Assembly (NCBI GenBank): GCA_029243395.1
Contig: JAQWSE010000001.1
Location: 1 to 64,000 of the forward strand
DNA: 64,000 bases
Direction of reading: 5' to 3'
Source of the DNA: Paracoccaceae bacterium
GTDB taxonomy: Bacteria > Pseudomonadota > Alphaproteobacteria > Rhodobacterales > Rhodobacteraceae
Shown: piece after piece, positions 42,803 through 52,408 of the stretch
Position numbering within the stretch: the stretch's first letter is position 1
How the letters are laid out: each line of letters begins with the position of its first letter
The notes under the pieces: model-generated
Database searches by the model: none
What the model saw: the letters and a program-made list of their open reading frames with translations, nothing else
Told to the model about the DNA's origin: nothing
Position numbers and translations under genes: made by a program

Positions 42803-45112
42803 ATGTTAAATCAAGATCCCAAAGCACATTCTATTCCATATAGTGCGGCTTGTTTCATAGGACTGGCATGGGCATTATTTCAGTTGTGGTACGCTTCCCC
42901 CATCCCATTCATAGTCGGGTTTGGAGTTTTCATCGATGTTCCTGCTCGAGCGCTTCATCTCGGGTTTGCTTTATGCCTAGTGTTCTTGCTTTTTCGAGGC
43001 AAGAAAAAGAATGACTCTTACGCCTTAAATGTATTTCTTGCCTTCATATCACTAGTGACCACTTTCTATCTTTTCAGCGAATATAAGCAGATTGTAGACA
43101 GAAACGGTGTCCTTCTAGCAATAGAGTTAGATTTTTTCAACAAAACCCTTGTTTTGCCGTTAGAGTTATTAATAGGTGCTATCGGAATATTATTGCTTCT
43201 TGAAGCCACTCGACGTGCAATAGGGTTGCCTTTAGTTATTGTAGCAATCCTTTTCTATTTATACTCATTTTATGGGCAAAATATGCCCGTATTGATTTCT
43301 CATCAAGGCTTATCCTTGAATAGATTGGTTGGATATCACTGGTTTGGGGGAGAAGCAATATTTGGCATACCTATATCAGTTTCAGTGAGTTTTGTATTTC
43401 TTTTTGTACTTTTTGGAACAATGTTAGATTTTGCTGGGGGGGGTCGCTATTTCTTAAATCTAGCAATAGCACTAGTTGGCAAGTATCGAGGTGGACCAGC
43501 TAAGGCGTCAATATTAGCATCCGGCATGACTGGAATGGTTTCAGGATCTTCAATAGCAAATGTAGTCACTACTGGAACTTTTACCATCCCCACGATGAAA
43601 AAAACAGGTTTCTCCGGCGTTAAAGCGGGTGCCATTGAGGTCGCTGCATCAGTAAACGGTCAGATCATGCCTCCAATCATGGGAGCAGCCGCATTTATTA
43701 TGGCAGAAATGCTAGGCATCACCTATTTTCAAGTAATTACTCACGCTTTTATTCCAGCTATAATCGTCTACCTGTCTCTTTTTTGGATTTCTGATCTAGA
43801 GGCTAGCAAACTTGGTCTAACGGGTATGGAAAAAAGCCAAATACCGGATTTATGGCCTACTTTTCTAGCTGGTCTCCATCATCTCATACCAATTATAATA
43901 CTTATTTATCTGCTAATCATAGAACAATGGACCGCTGGTAGTTCAATTTTCTATAGTATCTTAAGCTTAATGATAATAATGATCACTCAAAAATTTAGAG
44001 AATATAGACCGAACAGCATCAGAGATATTTTATCCACATTATTTGAAAGTCTAAGTGAAATTTTTCAGGCTATGATCAAAGGATCATTCAATATGGCACC
44101 AGTTGCCGTTGCCATAGGCGCAGCCGGAATAGTCGTTGGCGCAGTTGGATCTACTGGCTTAAGCAACGCCATGATTGAAATAGTAGAAGTAATTTCAGGT
44201 GGTAATATCGTCATTCTACTTGCTATGGTAATGGTCTTATGCCTAATACTCGGTTTGGGCCTACCTACAACTGCAAACTATCTTGTGGTAGCAGCCCTAA
44301 TGGCAAATGTCATAGTGGAAATTGGAGGAGCTTCAGGCCTGGTATTACCTTTAATAGCAGTCCATCTTTACGTTTTTTATTTTGGACTAATGGCGGATGT
44401 AACACCACCAGTTGGATTGGCAGCTTATGCAGCATCTGCAATATCCCGTGCTGATCCGATTAAAACAGGCATACAGGCTTTTTACTACGAAATAAGAACA
44501 GCGATATTACCCATAGTATTTATATTTAATCCTGAATTGTTATTAATTGGCATAAAAAGCCTTTGGCATGGCCTACTCGTCTTCTTTGTTTCTTTAGTTG
44601 CTATTCTTTCTTTTACTTCCGCAACGCAAGGTTGGTTGCTTACCAAGTTAAAGTGGTATGAAATAATTTTGCTTTTATTAGTTTCAATTTGTATGTTTCG
44701 ACCAGACTATGTAATGAACAAATTTATACCTAGCTACATCAGTTATGAATCTGATCTTAATGAACAGCTAACCTTTAAAAATGGGGAAAGCATTAGATTC
44801 CATATTACAAGGCACACGGATTATGGACCGCGCTACAAATTATTCACTTTCCCAATAGAGATTAATAGTACAAAATCAATTCTGGATATTGCTGAAATTG
44901 AGGTCATCAGAACGGCAGAGGGCAAATTAGAGATATCTAACCTAACGTTCATGGGAGAGGGCGAAAAACGCGGTCTTGATTTTTATGATGAGATTACAGA
45001 CATAGACATATCAAGTGACTTTCAACCCCCTAAAGAATTAATATATATCTTAGGACTGTTTCTTCTTTCAATGGTTATTGTATTTCAAAAAAGACGGCTG
45101 AAGAAAGTTTGA
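42803..45112 (+). CDS. Fused TRAP transporter permease (DctQM) with a DUF3394-like C-terminus
   Basis: The 769-residue membrane protein has about four N-terminal helices (small-subunit part), then the large-subunit part with SGSSIANVVTTGTFTIPTMKK, EVAASVNGQIMPPIMGAAAF and a repeated GLPTTANYLVVAALMAN block. The last 150 residues (LTFKNGESIRFHITRHTDYG... to the final helix) look like the DUF3394 extension of TAXI-type fused permeases. It forms the Na+-driven channel with the upstream TAXI protein. The substrate is unknown. Confidence 0.9.
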   Translation: MLNQDPKAHSIPYSAACFIGLAWALFQLWYASPIPFIVGFGVFIDVPARALHLGFALCLVFLLFRGKKKNDSYALNVFLAFISLVTTFYLFSEYKQIVDRNGVLLAIELDFFNKTLVLPLELLIGAIGILLLLEATRRAIGLPLVIVAILFYLYSFYGQNMPVLISHQGLSLNRLVGYHWFGGEAIFGIPISVSVSFVFLFVLFGTMLDFAGGGRYFLNLAIALVGKYRGGPAKASILASGMTGMVSGSSIANVVTTGTFTIPTMKKTGFSGVKAGAIEVAASVNGQIMPPIMGAAAFIMAEMLGITYFQVITHAFIPAIIVYLSLFWISDLEASKLGLTGMEKSQIPDLWPTFLAGLHHLIPIIILIYLLIIEQWTAGSSIFYSILSLMIIMITQKFREYRPNSIRDILSTLFESLSEIFQAMIKGSFNMAPVAVAIGAAGIVVGAVGSTGLSNAMIEIVEVISGGNIVILLAMVMVLCLILGLGLPTTANYLVVAALMANVIVEIGGASGLVLPLIAVHLYVFYFGLMADVTPPVGLAAYAASAISRADPIKTGIQAFYYEIRTAILPIVFIFNPELLLIGIKSLWHGLLVFFVSLVAILSFTSATQGWLLTKLKWYEIILLLLVSICMFRPDYVMNKFIPSYISYESDLNEQLTFKNGESIRFHITRHTDYGPRYKLFTFPIEINSTKSILDIAEIEVIRTAEGKLEISNLTFMGEGEKRGLDFYDEITDIDISSDFQPPKELIYILGLFLLSMVIVFQKRRLKKV

Positions 45113-45392
45113 GGAATTTGGGAGAAAATTAATCAAGCAGATTAATTCTAAGGCAATAGAAAAAATTTTACCTGGAATCTCCCTCCAGCAACTAATCATT
45201 GAGATAAATTAAATGAAACAGCGCTAATAATACTCTTTAGGTTAACATCAACTACATAAAATCATACTTAAGTCGTTGGTACTCGGTAATCATCTAGCTC
45301 AATTTTGATTAGTGTGGGTCATACCAAGAGCCTGATTCATATTAATCGATTGAGTAGATAACTTAAGAATTTTATTGTATAATGAGGAAAAC

Positions 45393-46715
45393 ATGAATAA
45401 GTCTTTTACACTGCATGGTTGTTCAGATGGGATAGAAGAGCAAACTGTTATGACAGAATTAACGATTGAATATCTGGTGGAGCTGTACAAAAAGAAGGAT
45501 TTCAAAAATCTCGTAGCGTCCGGCCAACAATTTGTAAAAAGTAATTCCGCTAGCGCCACAGCATGGAATCTTCTTGCACTAGGATATAGATATTCCAGAG
45601 ACGTACCAGCAGCCTTAAAGGTTTATGAAGACTTACTTAAATTGAATCCAGGGCACTTTTTACTATCCACAAATCTGGGTAATTTATGCATGGCTATAGG
45701 TCAGGTCAATAAGGCAATAGAATGTTTTGAAGCAGCACGTGAAAAACAACCTGATCACGCTCCAAATTTAGAGGCACTAGCCATAGCATACCAGGATGTT
45801 GGTAAAAATTCGGAGGCCATGGAGACCTTTAAAAAAGTTTTAGAAATTGATGGATCAAAAGAAAGTTCCAGATATCACTTAGGTAGAATGCTCGTTAGAT
45901 TTAAGTCCTACAAGGAAGCCATAGAACATTTTGAAAAAACCGACTTTGGATTGAGTAAAAGTCACCAGCTCGAATGCTTCTACTATTTAGGAGACAAAGA
46001 AAACTTTTATAAGAATTATAAATCATTAATTGAATCAGAAAAAATTAATCCTCTTATGTCCTCTATTGGAAGTCACGCATCGGTACGCTATGGCGTTTCG
46101 AACAAAGAAAACCCCTTTTGTTCATCCCCCCTCGCACATATAAAAGAATATCACCTAGATGAAAAAAGCGGTTTGGATGAATCATTGATAGATAGCATAC
46201 TTGACTTTTATAAGAGCGGTGGAGCGGATGGGAAAAGCCAACCACTTCTGTCCAACGGCAAACAATCGTCAGGAAACTTATTTTTGCAGCAACGTGAAGA
46301 CATACAAACTTTGAAGGCAATTGTAGAAAAGAAGATTTCAGAATATTTAACCCACTTCAAAAGCAGTAATGAAGGTTTCATTAAAAATTGGCCAAAAAAA
46401 TTTACCCTATATGGCTGGCTGGTAGCCATGCAAAGCGGTGGGAAGCTTGGTGCTCACATACATAAGGAAGGCTGGTTGAGTGGTAGCCTATATTTTAAAA
46501 TGCCAGAGAAACGTCTGAAAGATGAAGGAAACATAGTATTTAGTTTGGATGGGGCAAATTATCCAACAGATGGGAAAAAATATCCATCAGAATCAAAGAA
46601 GGTAAATAAAGGTGACCTTGTTCTGTTCCCATCTTCATTATTTCACCACACAGTTCCATTTGAAAGTCAAGAAGAACGTGTATCATTCGCTTTTGATGTA
46701 ATCCCTAGCAGATAG
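45393..46715 (+). CDS. TPR-repeat 2OG-Fe(II)-oxygenase-like protein
   Basis: I start at ATG 45393, 5 nt after GAGG, rather than the TTG at 45375; this gives 440 residues. The first half is TPR-like (WNLLALGYRYSRDVPAALKVY, NLGNLCMAIGQVNKAIE, GKNSEAMETFKKVLEIDG). The second half ends in a 2OG-oxygenase-like core: GAHIHKEGWLSGSLYF (candidate His ligands), FPSSLFHHTVPF (distal His) and EERVSFAFDV (candidate 2OG arginine). TPR-2OG proteins often hydroxylate other proteins. This is a fold-level call without a substrate. Confidence 0.75.
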   Translation: MNKSFTLHGCSDGIEEQTVMTELTIEYLVELYKKKDFKNLVASGQQFVKSNSASATAWNLLALGYRYSRDVPAALKVYEDLLKLNPGHFLLSTNLGNLCMAIGQVNKAIECFEAAREKQPDHAPNLEALAIAYQDVGKNSEAMETFKKVLEIDGSKESSRYHLGRMLVRFKSYKEAIEHFEKTDFGLSKSHQLECFYYLGDKENFYKNYKSLIESEKINPLMSSIGSHASVRYGVSNKENPFCSSPLAHIKEYHLDEKSGLDESLIDSILDFYKSGGADGKSQPLLSNGKQSSGNLFLQQREDIQTLKAIVEKKISEYLTHFKSSNEGFIKNWPKKFTLYGWLVAMQSGGKLGAHIHKEGWLSGSLYFKMPEKRLKDEGNIVFSLDGANYPTDGKKYPSESKKVNKGDLVLFPSSLFHHTVPFESQEERVSFAFDVIPSR

Positions 46716-46769
46716 GGTAGTAGCAATTACGGAGTCATTAGGAAATTGCATAAAATTCCTAGCTTTGAG

Positions 46770-47705
46770 CTAAATTTTTATGATTCCAACGAAGGGAATC
46801 AAGAATAATGACCCAATTAGAGTCCAAAAAATTGATATGGCTATAGCTTCCGATCGGATTTTATATTTTGGAGCAAAAGTGAACGCCATAAGCCCGACAG
46901 GTGCAGCGGCAACCATTAATGTAGTTCTTGCTGTATCAACCTCATAACCACCAATCAGGATAATAATGATGAAGGCAACAAGTGGGTGAACCACCAATCT
47001 GAAAAAGCTCACTACTAACCCAAGCTTTAACTGATTTTTATCGATTTTTATCGATAATATAATTCCTAAAGCAAAAAGTGCACAAGGAGCAGCTGCAGTC
47101 GATATGAATTCAAATATTCTGCCTATGCCTCTGGGCAGATCGAAAGGAATTATAATAATTAGAAAACCAATACCTAACCCAATTAGGGGAGGATTAAATA
47201 TCTGTTTCTTTAGTAACTCCCCCACGGAAATGTCTTTGGTGGATACAAAATCCAGAAGTAGAATGGTAAGAGATAATAACAATACATCCATTGCCATTAT
47301 ATTTATTACTGGATTAATTTTATCGGAACTAAATTCAAGCAGTGCGATTGGATAAACATATAAAACATGGTTAGCGAAAGCAGAAGCAGCCCCAATCAAG
47401 ATGGCTTCTTTTATGCCCACTCTAAATAATAGTTTGGCAGTTAGAAATCCAAGTAAGTAGACAAAAATCTCACTCCAGAAATAAAGAAAGTATAACGTTG
47501 AATCTATGGTTGAAAAATCAATACCAAGCACAATGTCTGCACTCATAGCTGGTACAGCTACCATACCTACGAACTTTAATATAGTTTTAGCATCTTCGTA
47601 GGAAAAGATGTGCTTCTTACCCAAATAAAAGCCAAAAAAACTTATGAAAGCTACTGGAACAACTCCATTAAAAAGGAGTTCAATAAACGCTAAAGAATTA
47701 GCCAT
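46770..47705 (-). CDS. Auxin efflux carrier (AEC) family transporter
   Basis: The 311-residue protein has about ten hydrophobic helices and AEC features such as FFGFYLGKKH near the start and ALFALGIILSIKIDKNQLKLGLVVSFFRLVVHPLVAF near the middle of the second half. AEC proteins in bacteria export or import small organic acids such as malate. It is convergent with the TPR-2OG gene and divergent from the cyclotransferase gene. The substrate is not predictable. Confidence 0.85.
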   Translation of the reverse strand: MANSLAFIELLFNGVVPVAFISFFGFYLGKKHIFSYEDAKTILKFVGMVAVPAMSADIVLGIDFSTIDSTLYFLYFWSEIFVYLLGFLTAKLLFRVGIKEAILIGAASAFANHVLYVYPIALLEFSSDKINPVINIMAMDVLLLSLTILLLDFVSTKDISVGELLKKQIFNPPLIGLGIGFLIIIIPFDLPRGIGRIFEFISTAAAPCALFALGIILSIKIDKNQLKLGLVVSFFRLVVHPLVAFIIIILIGGYEVDTARTTLMVAAAPVGLMAFTFAPKYKIRSEAIAISIFWTLIGSLFLIPFVGIIKI

Positions 47706-47824
47706 AATAGCAGCCTTTCGTATTGCGCCTGCTAAGGTAAATAAATTTCATGCTGATAAATATTGATTACTATTATATAAGGAGTTATTCCTCATATTAA
47801 CAAGAAACTCAACCAATTACATTT

Positions 47825-48343
47825 ATGCCTTATTATTTCGGATACGGTTCTAATATGTCCCGCTCATTCCTTGAAAAAGTGAGGGGAGTAATACCCAAAA
47901 AAAGTGTCTTTGGATTTCTTGAAAATCATCGATTGATCATGAACTTGATAGGGCCTAATTTCATTGAACCAAGCTTTGCGAATATTCGTTTTGAAAGAGG
48001 AAAGAACGTTGAAGGCATTTTGCATGAGATTTCTGACACCGAATTCAATAAAATTGTTGCTTCAGAAGGACTTGAATACCAAGTTGTAGAGCTGCCCGTA
48101 ACAACATCCGAAACTGTCATTAGTGCGAAAACATTAATTTGGCCTACGGATTCGGATATTGAATTACCTACCTCCAGAAGATATCTGAAGCTACTTCTAA
48201 AGGCTGCCAGGCAAAATAATTTAAGCAAGAATTATATCGAAGAAATAAGGAAAAAGAAAACAGTATACTACCCCATATTATCAGAATACTTCGCAATTTA
48301 TGCTTATTTATGGGTGAAAACTCGGGCGAAAAAGGTAAGTTAG
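47825..48343 (+). CDS. Gamma-glutamylcyclotransferase-like protein
   Basis: The 172-residue protein starts MPYYFGYGSNM, the loop signature of the GGCT fold. The candidate catalytic glutamate is in VASEGLEYQ. GGCT proteins release 5-oxoproline from gamma-glutamyl compounds, and some act on modified amines. No ligase partner or glutathione gene lies nearby, so the exact substrate is unclear. Confidence 0.8.
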   Translation: MPYYFGYGSNMSRSFLEKVRGVIPKKSVFGFLENHRLIMNLIGPNFIEPSFANIRFERGKNVEGILHEISDTEFNKIVASEGLEYQVVELPVTTSETVISAKTLIWPTDSDIELPTSRRYLKLLLKAARQNNLSKNYIEEIRKKKTVYYPILSEYFAIYAYLWVKTRAKKVS

Positions 48344-48362
48344 TCAAGTAAAATATAAGTAG

Positions 48363-48410
48363 GAGAGCAATGTTCAGTTCAATTGAATGCCTGAAGGAGT
48401 GAGATTGCTC
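48363..48410. terminator. Possible hairpin between the cyclotransferase and aldolase genes
   Basis: AGAGCAAT (48363-48370) is complementary to ATTGCTCT (48403-48410), with inner TTCAG/CTGAA pairing in between. The right arm lies inside the 3' end of the convergent iolJ-like gene. It could act as a weak bidirectional terminator. No clear T-tract follows. Confidence 0.3.
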
Positions 48411-49203
48411 TATTCTTAATATTTTTCTGCACACTTTTCATAATTTCAAATCGATCAAAGGACACTTTGTCTTCTGCAAAGAAATCCCTTAAGCTCTGTC
48501 CAAAAAGCTGTCTAAACTCGGTACCAATATTAAATTTCAAAACACCAAATTCCCTAGCCATTTTTATTCGATCATCAGGAGAAACACCAGAACCTCCATG
48601 AATTACGAGTGGAATACTACTTACTGCTCTAATTTCAGCCAACAGCTTGTAATCAATTTCAGCCAAATGACGACTTTGTAAATGGGTATTACCTATTGAA
48701 ATTGCTAAAGCATCAATAGGTACCTGCCCGGTCATAATTCCAACTTCCTCAGGACAGGTGAATTTATTTAACTCGATATCTTCATAACCTACAAAACCTA
48801 ACTCTGCTTCCACGGAAGCTTCATATTTTTTTGCAATATCGCAAACCTTAGCTGTTTTGTTTAAATTATCTTGAAAGGGTAATCTTGATCCATCAAACAT
48901 GACAGAAGTAAAGCCTACATCAAGAGCTCTCTTACATGTTTCAAAATCATTTCCGTGATCTAAGTGAGCCACCACCTTTACATTAGTTTCCTTTGCCAAT
49001 GTCTCAAACATTCTTGCTATAGCCCCTAAGTGCATATTGTTGCGAAAAGCAGGACCTGCTTGAAGTATTATGTTGGAATTTGTTTCAGAAGCTGCCTCAA
49101 CAAAGGCCTTGGCATCCTCCCAACCTTGCACAACAAAACCTACTACAAAAACTTTTTCCTCCCGAGCAACCCGGAGAACATCTGTTAGTGTACTTAAAGT
49201 CAT
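48379..49203 (-). CDS. iolJ: Class II fructose-bisphosphate-aldolase-family enzyme, probable IolJ
   Basis: The 274-residue protein has the class II Zn motif VAHLDHGNDF, the Asp/Gly loop VMFDGSRL, EAELGFVG, and HGGSGVSPDD with NIGTEFR for phosphate binding. GatY, FbaA and IolJ share these. Its position after iolC and iolB, with a 4-bp overlap with iolB, makes 6-phospho-5-dehydro-2-deoxygluconate aldolase (last step to DHAP and malonate semialdehyde) the best call. Confidence 0.78.
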   Translation of the reverse strand: MTLSTLTDVLRVAREEKVFVVGFVVQGWEDAKAFVEAASETNSNIILQAGPAFRNNMHLGAIARMFETLAKETNVKVVAHLDHGNDFETCKRALDVGFTSVMFDGSRLPFQDNLNKTAKVCDIAKKYEASVEAELGFVGYEDIELNKFTCPEEVGIMTGQVPIDALAISIGNTHLQSRHLAEIDYKLLAEIRAVSSIPLVIHGGSGVSPDDRIKMAREFGVLKFNIGTEFRQLFGQSLRDFFAEDKVSFDRFEIMKSVQKNIKNRAISLLQAFN

Positions 49204-50042
49204 TTAAACTTGGCTATCATGTCCTTTATACCAGGAATCAAATCTACTTGGTATTTATGGACAGGTTGAAAAAATTGAACTAATGCCCTTTGTGTATAAC
49301 CTCCTAAGATTGTAAAATAATACATCTCATACCCGGGCAAGGCGCAAACAGGATGATAACCTTCTGAAATACAAAATGTTGAACCATCTAGGATGTGAAA
49401 GGCCTTCCCAACTTTTTCTTGATCTGACTGTAACATTTGCAAGGCTGAGCCATGATTAGGTTTGAATCGAAAATTGTAAGTCTCATCATGTTTAGTTTCG
49501 ATAGGAGGTCTATCAGTATCATGCTTATGGCTTGGAAAACCAGACCATCCTCCTGTCCCCACGGTAAATAATTCTGAAACGAGCAACCTTCCGACTTTTT
49601 CACTTTGCCTTTGACCAAGCAGATGTTTAATCTTTCTATGTGTTTTGGTTTCATCAGATCCATATTGGACTAGATCAATCTCATTAGAACGAACTGCAAA
49701 TGGTTCTAGTACTTTATCAAATTTTGCTCCCGCGATAAATACTTCACAATTTTCACTGGTACATTCGATTACAGCAGTTTGACTGCTGGGTACATAAACA
49801 CATTCCGGTTCCCCATCCCAAACATCTTCACCCCTGCAACCAATAGATTTAAATTCCTCATCACAAACTATGATGTCTACCGTGCCAGTGGCTGGAACAA
49901 TACAGGTTTCATAACCTGAGATTTGACTCTTAAATCTTTCCCCTCTTAAAAGTTTTATAATGTTAAAATAGTTGTTAGGTACAGTTTTATTATCACCATC
50001 AACTATGGCCTTATTATTGTTTTCGTATGGAGGAAAATGCAT
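49200..50042 (-). CDS. iolB: 5-deoxy-glucuronate isomerase
   Basis: The 280-residue bicupin protein contains the IolB-typical VGTGGWSGFPSHKHDTD metal-binding segment and ETKHDETYNFRF, followed by EGYHPVCALPGYEMYYFTILGG. These carry the metal-binding histidines. It converts 5-deoxy-glucuronate to 5-dehydro-2-deoxygluconate in myo-inositol degradation. It lies between iolC (9-bp gap) and iolJ (4-bp overlap), forming one operon. The N-terminus is a little long but is in frame with a clear ATG. Confidence 0.85.
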   Translation of the reverse strand: MHFPPYENNNKAIVDGDNKTVPNNYFNIIKLLRGERFKSQISGYETCIVPATGTVDIIVCDEEFKSIGCRGEDVWDGEPECVYVPSSQTAVIECTSENCEVFIAGAKFDKVLEPFAVRSNEIDLVQYGSDETKTHRKIKHLLGQRQSEKVGRLLVSELFTVGTGGWSGFPSHKHDTDRPPIETKHDETYNFRFKPNHGSALQMLQSDQEKVGKAFHILDGSTFCISEGYHPVCALPGYEMYYFTILGGYTQRALVQFFQPVHKYQVDLIPGIKDMIAKFK

Positions 50043-50051
50043 ATTATAACC

Positions 50052-51005
50052 TCAACTTATGTTCAAAATTTCTTTTACTTGTGCTTTGTCAGGCATAGCT
50101 TCAGAGCAACCCACCTTAGTAACAACTATCGCTCCAGTTGCCGAACCATATAAAATAGATTCTTCCAGGGCCATACCATTCATTTTACTGGCACAAAAAC
50201 CTGCAAGAAAACCATCTCCTGCACCTGTCGGTTTAATTGCCTTAACTTGGAGGCTATCAACAAATTTTTCTTTACCCTCACAGAAATAATACAAGCCCTT
50301 TGAACCCATCTTATAAATTGATATTTTTTTCCCGGAACTTGATAACTGTACAGCCAGGTTCTTACCATCACTATTAGTTTTTGACATGAAATCAAATTCT
50401 AGTTCATTCCCAACAACAATGTCGGCATAACTAGACGCCAGTAGTAAAATTTCTTCGGCTTCTTTTTTGTGATTCCAAGTAAATTCTCGATAATCAATAT
50501 CAAAGATGATCTCTAGACCTTTATCCTTAGCATTTTTCATTAGTTTTAAAATAGCTGATCTTGATGGATCTTCAGTTAAGGCTGTTCCTGTTGTCACTAA
50601 CATTTCATACCTATTGAGATCTATTCGATCGACAACTTCTTGTTTCAAAAATAAGTCAGCCGGCGAATTTCTATAAATTATAGCTTGAGTACTTTCACCC
50701 ATAGTATCTACTATGGCAAGAGTATTACGTGCCTTTGGAATAGTTACAAGTAATTCAGTACCAATCCCCAGCCTATTGCAAGAATTCTTAACGAATTTCC
50801 CTACGGCGTCATTTGAAATTCCCGCCAAAAGGTTAACCTTTACACCCTGAGCAGATAAGCCAGCAGCAATATTAGCAGCCGAGCCACCTAGTTGTGATTT
50901 AAAATTATTTGCATTTTCAATCGAAGTGCCAACTGGTTCAGCATAAAGATCCATGCCTGCCCTCCCGACCACCAAAACGCGGTTGTTTTTCCTATTCATT
51001 TGCAT
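50052..51005 (-). CDS. iolC: 5-dehydro-2-deoxygluconokinase
   Basis: The 317-residue PfkB-family kinase has the N-terminal LGGSAANIAAGLSAQG motif and the C-terminal active-site block PTGAGDGFLAGF with the catalytic Asp. The genetic link to iolB and iolJ identifies it as IolC rather than 2-keto-3-deoxygluconate kinase. It phosphorylates the IolB product. Start at ATG 51005. Confidence 0.82.
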   Translation of the reverse strand: MQMNRKNNRVLVVGRAGMDLYAEPVGTSIENANNFKSQLGGSAANIAAGLSAQGVKVNLLAGISNDAVGKFVKNSCNRLGIGTELLVTIPKARNTLAIVDTMGESTQAIIYRNSPADLFLKQEVVDRIDLNRYEMLVTTGTALTEDPSRSAILKLMKNAKDKGLEIIFDIDYREFTWNHKKEAEEILLLASSYADIVVGNELEFDFMSKTNSDGKNLAVQLSSSGKKISIYKMGSKGLYYFCEGKEKFVDSLQVKAIKPTGAGDGFLAGFCASKMNGMALEESILYGSATGAIVVTKVGCSEAMPDKAQVKEILNIS

Positions 51006-51060
51006 CCCCTAACATTTAGTCAAACCGGCGACAGAAAGATTGTGGCTTTCTCAATTTGTC

Positions 51061-52233
51061 CTAATATGACCTTGGCAAATCCAAAACATGTTCAGCAAGA
51101 TAACTTAATATTAAGTTGGTTGAAACTGGTGCCACTTGATATAATCTTGCTTCCCGATATTTCCTTTCCACATCATATTCTTCTGCAAAGCCAAACCCAC
51201 CAAATGTCTGCATGCAAGTCTCTGCAGCGTTCCAAGAAGCCTCCGAACAAAGCAATTTTGCAAGATTAGCTTCTTCCCCCGGATTCTTACCTTGATCAAA
51301 GAGATTTACTGCCTGCCTAAGCATCAACTCAGCTGCACGCATTTTTGAATATGCCTTAGCAATTGGAAATTGCACGCCTTGATTTTGTCCGATGGGGCGG
51401 TCAAATACGATCCGCTCTTTTGCATATTTTTGTGCCTTGTTAATAAACCATTTAGCATCACCGATACATTCTGCCGCTATAAGAATTCTTTCTGCGTTCA
51501 TTCCAGAAAGAATATATCTAAAGCCTGAATCTATATCTCCTATCATATTTTCTGGAGCCACCGGCATGTTTTCAAAAAATAATTCTGTAGTAGAATGGTT
51601 CATCATGGTTTTTATGGGCTTAATAGTTAAAGATTTTCCGACTAGTTCACGCATGTCCACCAAAAACACTGATAATCCTTCTGTGCGTTTTTTAACCTCT
51701 GTTATAGGCCTAGTTCTTGCTAACAAAAGGAGTAAGTCCGAATGCTCTGCTCTCGAAGTCCATACTTTTTGGCCATTGACGATATAGTTCTTTCCATCGA
51801 ACTTTGCCGTCGTATTTAAGGAGGAAGTATCAGATCCACTACTTGGTTCAGTAACACCAAACGCCTGTAGCCTTAATTCACCAGACGCAATCTTGGGCAA
51901 ATATTTGGATTTTTGTTCTTCACTTCCATGCCGAAGAATAGTTCCCATAGTATACATCTGAGCATGACACGCCCCGGCATTACCGCCTGATTTGTGTATC
52001 TCCTCTAATATAGCGGCTCCTGCCGAAAGTGATAAGCCAGAACCCCCATATTTTTTAGGAATTAAAGCCGACAAGAATCCTCCCTTTGTTAACGCCGTCA
52101 CAAAAGCTTTCGGATATTTGTTCTCTCGATCACATGTTTGCCAGTAACTGCTGTCAAATTGGCTACATAGTTTACTTATCGCATCCCTAATATCTAAATG
52201 GCATTTGGTAGCATCCATATTCTCCTCCGACAT
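51061..52233 (-). CDS. Acyl-CoA dehydrogenase
   Basis: The 390-residue flavoprotein has the motifs QAFGVTEPSSGSD and GQKVWTSRAEHSD (flavin site), then PIGQNQGVQFPIAKAY and MQTFGGFGFAEEYDVERKYREARLYQ. The usual catalytic Glu of the YEGT motif is replaced (the segment reads YQVAPVST). A Glu is present in GMNAERIL near residue 240, where isovaleryl-CoA and long-chain enzymes keep theirs, so that is the likely base. It is divergent from the enoyl-CoA hydratase gene. Acyl chain unknown. Confidence 0.87.
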   Translation of the reverse strand: MSEENMDATKCHLDIRDAISKLCSQFDSSYWQTCDRENKYPKAFVTALTKGGFLSALIPKKYGGSGLSLSAGAAILEEIHKSGGNAGACHAQMYTMGTILRHGSEEQKSKYLPKIASGELRLQAFGVTEPSSGSDTSSLNTTAKFDGKNYIVNGQKVWTSRAEHSDLLLLLARTRPITEVKKRTEGLSVFLVDMRELVGKSLTIKPIKTMMNHSTTELFFENMPVAPENMIGDIDSGFRYILSGMNAERILIAAECIGDAKWFINKAQKYAKERIVFDRPIGQNQGVQFPIAKAYSKMRAAELMLRQAVNLFDQGKNPGEEANLAKLLCSEASWNAAETCMQTFGGFGFAEEYDVERKYREARLYQVAPVSTNLILSYLAEHVLDLPRSY

Positions 52234-52408
52234 ATTTCTAGAACTACTATCTCCTAATCTTAACTATACAGCAAACAAAGAACGATACTTCTTAAAAAAG
52301 AAGGATCACACAAGGTCTTTCATACAAAACTGACCTGTTAAACTTATAAATTTTTTCTATAATAGATATCACTAGTAAAAGTTAACAAATTCAATTTTAG
52401 ATTCTAAA

